Shown here piece by piece: positions 1 to 4,007 of a stretch of 5,089 nucleotides of DNA; positions within the stretch are counted from its first letter, which is position 1, and the number at the start of each line of letters is the position of its first letter. The notes below the pieces were generated by a model. The model was not told the DNA's origin. It saw nothing but the letters and a program-made list of their open reading frames with translations, and searched no databases. Source of the DNA: an uncultured Collinsella sp. (GTDB lineage Bacteria; Actinomycetota; Coriobacteriia; Coriobacteriales; Coriobacteriaceae); the NCBI GenBank assembly GCA_900553165.1, contig USCN01000117.1, positions 1-5,089 of the forward strand, read 5' to 3'. The translations under genes were made by a program, and so were the position numbers.

Positions 1-1
1 G

Positions 2-604
2 GCTTGCCGCGCCGGCCGCACGGTCAAAGTGGACATGGGCGAGCTCTTTTGGCTCGACGAGAACGGCAACGAGAAGCGCCACGGCTTTATCATCATCGCC
101 GGCTCGGGCTTCGACGCCGAGATCATGATGAAGGCCGCCCCCGCCAAAAACGACATCGGCGAGATCGCCTATTTCCTGTCGGCACTCGCCACACCCAACC
201 CCACGGTGGCGCACTTTACGATTGAGCATGACGGCATTGTCGAGGAGCTCGATGGCATCTGCTGCATGGCCGGCAACACCTCGGTCATTCAAAACGACAT
301 CAACCTGTTCCCCGATTGCCGCATGAACGACGGCATGGTCGACATCGCGGTCATCGAGCCCGTAAAAACCGTCCAGCTCCTGCCCACTGTGATCACCGCC
401 GCGCTCGACCCCGCCGGCAAGGTGCTCGGCCGTCCGCAGTTCAAGATCATCCAGACCAAGGAAGCCAAGATCACCTGCACGCCGTCGCTGGGCATGCAGT
501 TCGATGGCGAGATCATCTCCAGCAACTCGGGCGTCTTTGGAGCCCGCGCGCTTCCGCAATGCCTCGACCTCATCGTCGACGAATTCTCCCCGCTCGGAAA
601 ATAG
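2..604 (+). CDS. Diacylglycerol kinase / YegS-type lipid kinase family protein, C-terminal part (5' end outside window)
   Basis: The frame is open from the first bases, so the gene begins upstream; 200 codons are visible, ending in TAG. Family members are usually about 300 residues, so roughly the N-terminal third, including the GGDGT nucleotide-binding motif, is missing from view. What is visible matches the C-terminal beta-rich domain: a G-x-T-x-K-V-D-M-G strand at the start, A-G-S-G-F-D-A-E (residues 33-40 of the fragment), then N-x-x-x-x-x-x-D-x-x-L-F-P-D-C-R-M-N-D-G-M-V-D, and near the end M-Q-F-D-G-E. These correspond to the conserved 'G.G.DA', 'P.A...DG..D' and 'DGE' landmarks of DagK/YegS/BmrU proteins. 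Known role of the family: ATP-dependent phosphorylation of diacylglycerol or related lipids at the cytoplasmic membrane face, feeding phospholipid recycling. The exact substrate cannot be read from this part. The GTG at 29 could be taken for a start, but the homology continues upstream of it. A small membrane protein gene follows 9 nt after the stop. Confidence 0.87.
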   Translation, partial: ACRAGRTVKVDMGELFWLDENGNEKRHGFIIIAGSGFDAEIMMKAAPAKNDIGEIAYFLSALATPNPTVAHFTIEHDGIVEELDGICCMAGNTSVIQNDINLFPDCRMNDGMVDIAVIEPVKTVQLLPTVITAALDPAGKVLGRPQFKIIQTKEAKITCTPSLGMQFDGEIISSNSGVFGARALPQCLDLIVDEFSPLGK

Positions 605-613
605 GAGGACCCC

Positions 614-706
614 ATGAACGACAACCCCCTGATTGGCTTTATCGTCATCGTCTTGGCCATGCTCGTCGGCTATGCGATTAACGTGATCCACCGCCGGAAG
701 AAGTAA
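614..706 (+). CDS. Small single-pass membrane protein, 30 aa, coupled to the lipid kinase gene
   Basis: The ATG at 614 has a near-perfect ribosome site, AGGAGGA at 603-609, which overlaps the TAG stop of the upstream kinase gene. Translation is therefore probably coupled. The peptide has a short polar N-terminus (MNDNP), about 20 hydrophobic residues (about 6-25: L-I-G-F-I-V-I-V-L-A-M-L-V-G-Y-A-I-N-V-I) and a basic tail HRRKK before TAA. By the positive-inside rule the C-terminus should face the cytoplasm. It is too short for most gene callers. The ribosome site, hydrophobic pattern and position before an intrinsic terminator argue that it is real. I do not recognise a family. A role as a partner or membrane tether for the kinase is inferred only from co-expression. 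Confidence 0.7.
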   Translation: MNDNPLIGFIVIVLAMLVGYAINVIHRRKK

Positions 707-741
707 TTCCACATTGGTATGATATTCATCCAATTATCGTC

Positions 742-783
742 TCCCCCGTTGTTTATGCATTTGCCAGACAGCGGGGGATTTTT
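742..783 (+). terminator. Intrinsic terminator closing the kinase/small protein operon
   Basis: An 11-bp stem with one G-U pair (742-752 with 768-778; core TCCCCCG/CGGGGGA) has a 15-nt loop and is followed directly by five T (779-783). It begins 36 nt after the stop codon of the 30-aa protein. Confidence 0.9.
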
Positions 784-789
784 CTTTGT

Positions 790-832
790 GCCCTGTGCAA
801 GGCGCTTTATTCAGGTACAGTAATTGCAGGGC
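790..832. repeat. Imperfect inverted repeat downstream of the terminator
   Basis: GCCCT-GT-GCAA (790-800) can pair with TTGCAGGGC (824-832): nine pairs with a 2-nt bulge and a 23-nt loop. TCTTTATTT follows from 834. It could be a weak second terminator or a chance structure. No ORF covers it. Confidence 0.3.
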
Positions 833-859
833 GTCTTTATTTAACTAAAGCTAGATAAT

Positions 860-929
860 GAGTATTCTTGTCCACTCATCGCATATTTTAGGACGCTCAT
901 CGAGTATTTCATCGAAATAGATGAATACT
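860..929. promoter_or_regulatory. Probable control region of the C69 peptidase gene: direct repeats and dyad in AT-rich DNA
   Basis: The gene-free stretch 784-1014 holds this AT-rich block. CTCATCG occurs at 875-881 and again at 896-902; the longer copies 875-890 and 896-911 match at 13 of 16 positions with a 21-bp offset, about two helical turns. GAGTATTC (860-867) recurs as GAGTATTTC (902-910) and inverted as GAATACT (923-929). The last two form a dyad: 903-913 pairs with 920-929, ten pairs with one bulged T and a 6-nt loop. GATAAT at 854-859 resembles a -10 box, but no convincing -35 lies at the right distance, so the promoter itself is not assigned. The block could be a transcription factor operator or a 5'UTR structure. 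Confidence 0.4.
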
Positions 930-1014
930 ATTTAGACTTCCGATAGGCTAATAGATGTATTTATTAGCTGAAATCCTGCACGGTTCCGCGGGGTTTCAAC
1001 GGTTGGGAGGGATC

Positions 1015-2817
1015 ATGAGGTTTACTCATCCTGTCAACACGCTCAAAAAGCTCGGCTACGGCCTTGCGTTTGGAGCAGCGGCCATCATGGCCATGCCGAC
1101 TTCGGCGCTCGCCTGCACCCAGATCTACATGGGCAGCAAGCTTACGGCAGACGGCAACACGTACTACGGCCGTTCCGAGGACTTCGGTCCGCGCTATGTC
1201 AAGCACTTTGGCATTGAGCCCGCACACAAGGACGGCAACGAGTACACCTCGGTCGAGTCCGGTTTTGAATACAAGTCCAAGGGCGCAACCTACCGCTACA
1301 CCTTCGTTCGCGACAACCCCTCTCAGTGGGAAGATCGCTACGACGCATATTCCGAGGCTGGCATCAACGAGAAGGGCGTTTCCTGCTCTGCCACGCTGAG
1401 CACCTCCTATAACGAGAAGGCCGAAGAGGCCGATCCCATCACCGAGGAGACTGGCATTGGCGAGTACAGCTATGCCAGCGTCATCCTGGGCGAGAGTGCC
1501 ACGGCCCGCGAGGGCGTCGAGCTCATCGGCAGCCTGATCGACGAGCAGGGCGTCTGCTCCAACGACCAGATCATCATCGCCGACAGCACCGAGACCTGGC
1601 TGTTCGCCGCGCTTTCCGGCCATCAGTGGATTGCTATGAAGCTCGCCGATGACATTGCCTCGCTCAACCCCAACATCGGCAACCTCACCTATAACGTCGA
1701 CCTCGATGACACCGAGAACTGTCTCCATTCCGAGGGCATCGAGTCCATGCCTAAGGAGAAGGGCTTTGCCGAGTACACCGACGGCAAGTTCGACGTCGCC
1801 AAGACCTACGGCGAGGAGATCGGCGAGGCCGGTATGCACCAGTGGTCGCGCTATATCCAGGGTCGCGATTACTTCATGGCCCCGCTGGCTGAAGGCACTG
1901 ACTACGAGATCGTGAAAGATGAGCGCGAAGATGCTCGCGCCACGACCGGCGCCCTGGTCCACGAGATGCAGCCGCTGTTCTTCCAGCCCGGCAAGTCCGA
2001 CTGGAGCACCTTTGAGATGATCCGCAGCTTCGCCGCTCGCGGCGAAAATGTCGCCGGCCTCAACGCCAACACCGACGGCGCCTATGCCATCGGCTCCAAC
2101 CGCAACACCGAGATCCACACCTTCCAGATCCGTCACGGCATGGATCCCGAGATCGCGACCATCCAGTGGGAGATGCTCTCCAACGCCGAGTTCTCCGTCG
2201 CTATCCCCCTCTACTCCGCACTGCTCACCGAGGTCAGCCCCTACTTTAGCGATCAGGATGTCTCCTTTGATCACTGCGAAGAGGAAGACGTCGTGAACAA
2301 CGAGGAGCCCAAGAACTCCATCAACTACGTCCTCATGGACATCAACACGCTCTCCTATGAGAACCGCGACCACTGCGCTACCGGCGTCCGCGCCTACCTC
2401 GATGCGCTGCAGAAGGAACTCATCGAGCAGAACCTGACCGTCGACGAGGCCATGCAGGCCGCCGAGAACACCGAGGCCCGCACCGCCCTGGCCAACAAGG
2501 CCGGCAAGGCTGCCACCAAAAACACCTACCTCAAGTGCAAGGCCATGCTCGAGGAGATGCGCGACTACCTCAAGGAGAAGGATTTCTCCGAGGAGTTCGT
2601 CCCGAGCGACTACGATGCCGACAACGACTGCCTGGTCGAGTCCATCACCTACGCCGACGAGGCGCTCTCTGATGAGGACGTAGCCGAGCCCGAGGTCGAG
2701 AAGGAAGAGGCAACCGAGGAGAAGTCCGAGGGCAACAACATGGCCGCCATGGCCGTTGGCGCCGTCGTCGTCATCGGTGTCTGCGGCTTCGTGCTCTATC
2801 GTCGCAAAAAGGCCTAA
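1015..2817 (+). CDS. Exported, membrane-anchored family C69 (PepD-type) dipeptidase
   Basis: The protein has 600 aa. The ATG at 1015 is chosen because GGGAGG (1005-1010) precedes it and it begins a classic signal peptide: basic N-region with K11/K12, hydrophobic core about 13-27, cleavage site S-A-L-A before C34. An in-frame ATG at 955 lacks a ribosome site and would bury the signal. Cutting after A33 leaves Cys as residue 1, the position of the nucleophile in C69 N-terminal-nucleophile hydrolases. Residue -3 is Ala rather than Leu, so this is not a good lipobox. Family landmarks follow: T44-A-D-G47, G52-R-S-E-D56 and E114-A-G-I-N-E-K-G-V-S123. Known function of the family: hydrolysis of dipeptides. 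The C-terminus has an acidic Glu-rich stalk (about 556-573), a membrane helix (about 576-595) and RRKKA; no LPXTG motif is present. Inferred topology: enzyme outside, tail in the membrane. The unit appears monocistronic, flanked by terminators. Confidence 0.88.
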   Translation: MRFTHPVNTLKKLGYGLAFGAAAIMAMPTSALACTQIYMGSKLTADGNTYYGRSEDFGPRYVKHFGIEPAHKDGNEYTSVESGFEYKSKGATYRYTFVRDNPSQWEDRYDAYSEAGINEKGVSCSATLSTSYNEKAEEADPITEETGIGEYSYASVILGESATAREGVELIGSLIDEQGVCSNDQIIIADSTETWLFAALSGHQWIAMKLADDIASLNPNIGNLTYNVDLDDTENCLHSEGIESMPKEKGFAEYTDGKFDVAKTYGEEIGEAGMHQWSRYIQGRDYFMAPLAEGTDYEIVKDEREDARATTGALVHEMQPLFFQPGKSDWSTFEMIRSFAARGENVAGLNANTDGAYAIGSNRNTEIHTFQIRHGMDPEIATIQWEMLSNAEFSVAIPLYSALLTEVSPYFSDQDVSFDHCEEEDVVNNEEPKNSINYVLMDINTLSYENRDHCATGVRAYLDALQKELIEQNLTVDEAMQAAENTEARTALANKAGKAATKNTYLKCKAMLEEMRDYLKEKDFSEEFVPSDYDADNDCLVESITYADEALSDEDVAEPEVEKEEATEEKSEGNNMAAMAVGAVVVIGVCGFVLYRRKKA

Positions 2818-2834
2818 GGCCCTCACGCTCTAAG

Positions 2835-2868
2835 GAAGGGCAAGACAGTGCGAGCGGTCTTGCCCTCC
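2835..2868 (+). terminator. Hairpin terminator after the C69 peptidase gene, no clear U-tract
   Basis: GGGCAAGAC (2838-2846) pairs perfectly with GTCTTGCCC (2857-2865). The stem extends by A2837-T2866 and, past a bulged A2836, by two G-C pairs. The loop is 10 nt. It starts 18 nt after the stop codon. The 3' side (CCTCGCCTG) lacks a T run, so termination may be weak or Rho-assisted. It may instead protect the mRNA 3' end. Confidence 0.6.
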
Positions 2869-2920
2869 TCGCCTGTCATCCGACCGGCGGGAAACATCGC
2901 CGAAATCTTTTCAAAAAAGA

Positions 2921-2950
2921 TTCCCTGCACACACTTCGCTGTGCTATAGT
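2921..2950 (+). promoter_or_regulatory. Predicted promoter of the tryptophan leader/transporter unit (extended -10)
   Basis: TGCTATAGT at 2942-2950 is an extended -10 element (TG-N-TATAGT, five of six matches to TATAAT). A weak -35 candidate, TTCCCT (2921-2926), lies 18 bp upstream. Transcription would start near 2957, giving a leader RNA of about 265 nt before the transporter start. Between the elements is a small dyad, GCACA (2927-2931) and TGTGC (2940-2944), and AATCTTTT/AAAAGATT (2904-2911/2915-2922) abuts the -35. Either might be an operator, but both are short. Confidence 0.5.
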
Positions 2951-3008
2951 GCAGCGCAACAGCAACTAGGTGCGACCGCGCCACGGTATCACGAAAGGAG
3001 CCACCAAC

Positions 3009-3077
3009 ATGAAGAACACGATGACGTCTCTCAACAACTGGTGGTGGCGTGATGCGAATGCGATCGGTCGACAGTGA
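3009..3077 (+). CDS. Tryptophan leader peptide, 22 aa with WWW
   Basis: ATG at 3009 follows AAAGGAG (2994-3000) with an 8-nt spacer; TGA at 3075-3077. The peptide is MKNTMTSLNN-WWW-RDANAIGRQ, with three consecutive TGG codons at 3039-3047. Trp is rare in proteins, so three in a row in a 22-codon ORF with a good ribosome site, placed 36 nt before an intrinsic terminator, is the signature of an attenuation leader. Its job is to sense charged tRNA-Trp through ribosome stalling; the peptide itself probably has no function. Codons 13-19, just after the Trp run, form one arm of an exact 18-nt inverted repeat, so the nucleotide sequence rather than the amino acids may be what selection preserves. 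It is below the size limit of most gene callers. Confidence 0.87.
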   Translation: MKNTMTSLNNWWWRDANAIGRQ

Positions 3078-3176
3078 GTCCCTCACGCCTGTTTTTGCGC
3101 TCTAGGTGATTGGAAGGCCTCCGGTTTCGACCGGGGGCCTTTTTCTATCTCAAGCCCAATCGCATTCGCATCACGC
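3047..3176. repeat. Exact 18-nt inverted repeat spanning the attenuator terminator
   Basis: GCGTGATGCGAATGCGAT (3047-3064), directly after the Trp codons, is the exact reverse complement of 3159-3176, which lies downstream of the terminator and before the transporter's ribosome site. After one mismatch two more G-C pairs are possible (3066-3067 with 3156-3157). The 94-nt loop contains the leader stop codon and the whole terminator hairpin. In RNA this would be a strong long-range helix that can form only in read-through transcripts. Confidence 0.9.
3114..3144 (+). terminator. Attenuator intrinsic terminator with UUCG tetraloop
   Basis: A 12-bp stem (3114-3125 with 3130-3141, one G-U pair, GC-rich core) is capped by TTCG (3126-3129) and followed by a T run (3140-3144). 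It lies between the leader stop codon and the transporter start, so it must be bypassed for transporter expression. No gene ends just upstream except the leader peptide, which supports a regulatory role. Confidence 0.93.
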
Positions 3177-3223
3177 GCCTCCGCTTTCTTCTCTTGCACT
3201 TCCCTTCCGAAAGGATTTTCACC

Positions 3224-3796
3224 ATGTCTCAGAACACCACCACCGCCCAGCCCCGCACCGTCCAGACCGCCGACCGCGGCAAACTCGACGTCCGCGCCCT
3301 CGTCTTGCTCGCCATCCTGCTTGCCGCCGGCTTCATCCTCAACTTCACCGTCGGCAAGGCCATCTCCGGCATCTCGGGCGGCATGATCAGCCCCGAGTTC
3401 ATTATCTCGGCCTTCTGCCTCACCATCCTGGTCGTGCGTCCCAACATCGGTCAGGCGCTCGTTATCGGCCTGATCTCGGCCGCCGTGATCCAGATCACCA
3501 CCACCTCGCCGTTTGTCGATTTTGCCGCCGAGGGCATCGCTGCCATGCTCATGGCCGTCATTGTCAACGCTGCTGCCAAGGACGGCCAGGTCAAGCCCGC
3601 CGTCGCCATCGTCGCAACGTTCGTGACCACCTTTGTCTCGGGCGTCATCTTCATGGTCATCAAGATGGCTATGCTCGGCGTCGTGGGCGAGCTCGCCGCT
3701 GCCATGCTGCCCGTCGTCGCCATGACCGCCGTCTTTAACGCCATCCTGGTCGGCGCTCTCTACCTGCCCATCCAGAAGGCCCTGAAGCTCAACTAA
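3224..3796 (+). CDS. TrpP-like ECF transporter S component, predicted tryptophan uptake
   Basis: The protein has 190 aa. ATG at 3224 follows GAAAGGA (3209-3215) by 8 nt; the frame stays open upstream, but that part overlaps the attenuator terminator. After a polar N-terminus (1-23) there are about six hydrophobic segments (about 24-41, 57-71, 76-92, 101-118, 123-151, 158-182). Helix 1 carries A30-I-L-L-A34, the AxxxA pattern by which S components contact the EcfT scaffold. Size and pattern (T92-T-T-S, V138-S-G-V, N172 near the end of the last helix, Y180-L-P-I) resemble my memory of Bacillus TrpP, a member of the ECF S-component fold group. Known for the fold: it binds substrate in the membrane and works with EcfA ATPases and EcfT. 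The Trp-rich leader upstream and ECF ATPase downstream both support tryptophan as substrate. Specificity is inferred mainly from regulation; an indole compound or Trp precursor is an alternative. Confidence 0.82.
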   Translation: MSQNTTTAQPRTVQTADRGKLDVRALVLLAILLAAGFILNFTVGKAISGISGGMISPEFIISAFCLTILVVRPNIGQALVIGLISAAVIQITTTSPFVDFAAEGIAAMLMAVIVNAAAKDGQVKPAVAIVATFVTTFVSGVIFMVIKMAMLGVVGELAAAMLPVVAMTAVFNAILVGALYLPIQKALKLN

Positions 3797-3803
3797 CCCG
3801 TTT

Positions 3804-3901
3804 GGCTTTACGAGCCATCCATCTTGGCGTTCGTTCGTCGCTCGCGTACCCAAGTACGCTTCGTTCCTCTTTCGCGCCAACCTGGGGCACCTCGTAAAGC
3901 C
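3804..3901. repeat. 98-bp palindromic intergenic element after the S component gene
   Basis: Nested inverted repeats occur: GGCTTTACGAG (3804-3814) with CTCGTAAAGCC (3891-3901), 11 bp; TTGGCG (3824-3829) with CGCCAA (3875-3880); and GCGTAC/GTACGC (3844-3849/3854-3859) around a CCAA loop. Between them lies a direct repeat, TTCGTTC-N-TC-NN-TCGCG, at 3830-3846 and 3860-3876 (14 of 17 identical). It starts 8 nt after the stop codon and has no T run. The compact nested form is typical of mobile REP/BIME-like or MITE-like intergenic repeats. It might also attenuate or stabilise the mRNA between the two genes. Confidence 0.7.
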
Positions 3902-3947
3902 GTCTCCGTGCTTCACCAACAAAGACTGTCCCAAACAACGAGCTTTT

Positions 3948-3987
3948 GGGGACGTTCTTAAACGACCAGTCATGTAAGAACGTCCCC
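3948..3987. repeat. 13-bp perfect hairpin just upstream of the ECF ATPase gene
   Basis: GGGGACGTTCTTA (3948-3960) pairs perfectly with TAAGAACGTCCCC (3975-3987) around a 14-nt loop. It ends 10 nt before the ATPase ribosome site (AAAGG, 3998-4002). There is no T run after it, so it is not a standard terminator. A competing hairpin is possible: GTCCCAAA (3928-3935) with TTT-G-GGGAC (3945-3953), using one bulged G. It is probably a REP-like element, with possible effects on translation or mRNA stability. Confidence 0.75.
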
Positions 3988-4007
3988 GATGACTATGAAA
4001 GGTATCC

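Larger units (their letters stand above)
2957..3146 (+). promoter_or_regulatory. Tryptophan attenuator (ribosome-mediated leader RNA)
   Basis: The predicted leader RNA contains a translated 22-codon ORF with Trp-Trp-Trp, alternative pairings and then an intrinsic terminator, followed by a tryptophan-type transporter gene. By the established attenuation model, low charged tRNA-Trp stalls the ribosome at 3039-3047 and favours read-through; plentiful Trp lets the ribosome finish and the terminator form. Visible competing pairings are: 3000-3006 with 3042-3048 (spacer behind the leader ribosome site with Trp codons, 7 bp); 3046-3052 with 3083-3089 (GGCGTGA/TCACGCC, 7 bp); and a weak candidate antiterminator, 3087-3094 with 3112-3118 (GCCT-g-TTT/GGAAGGC, with G-U pairs), which would take the base of the terminator stem. 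The antiterminator is the least certain part. There is no T-box or TRAP-type repeat set. Confidence 0.8.

Noticed and set aside
955..1014. Upstream in-frame ATG extending the peptidase by 20 residues
   Set aside because: It has no ribosome site and would put 20 extra residues before a typical signal peptide. The ATG at 1015 has GGGAGG at proper spacing.
1099..1116. Lipoprotein lipobox at S-A-L-A-C
   Set aside because: The -3 residue is Ala rather than Leu, the A-L-A boundary suits signal peptidase I, and C69 enzymes need a free N-terminal Cys as nucleophile.
2700..2814. Sortase (LPXTG) sorting signal at the peptidase C-terminus
   Set aside because: The helix and basic tail fit, but no LPXTG or similar motif precedes them; only an acidic Glu-rich stretch is present.
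964..2826. 620-codon open frame on the minus strand opposite the peptidase gene
   Set aside because: It mirrors the real gene almost exactly, as expected from GC-rich third positions. Its product is low-complexity Gly/Val/Leu-rich with no domain pattern, while the plus strand encodes a clear C69 protein.
3110..3223. Longer version of the S component starting at 3110
   Set aside because: The extra 38 codons would translate through the attenuator terminator hairpin and lack a ribosome site. ATG at 3224 has GAAAGGA at 8 nt.
2994..3223. T-box riboswitch
   Set aside because: No T-box consensus or specifier-loop architecture is visible. The translated WWW ORF with ribosome site explains Trp sensing directly.
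3797..4007. CRISPR array or insertion sequence in the palindromic intergenic region
   Set aside because: There are no regularly spaced repeats with unique spacers, and no transposase ORF or target duplication is visible. The structure is nested palindromes only.
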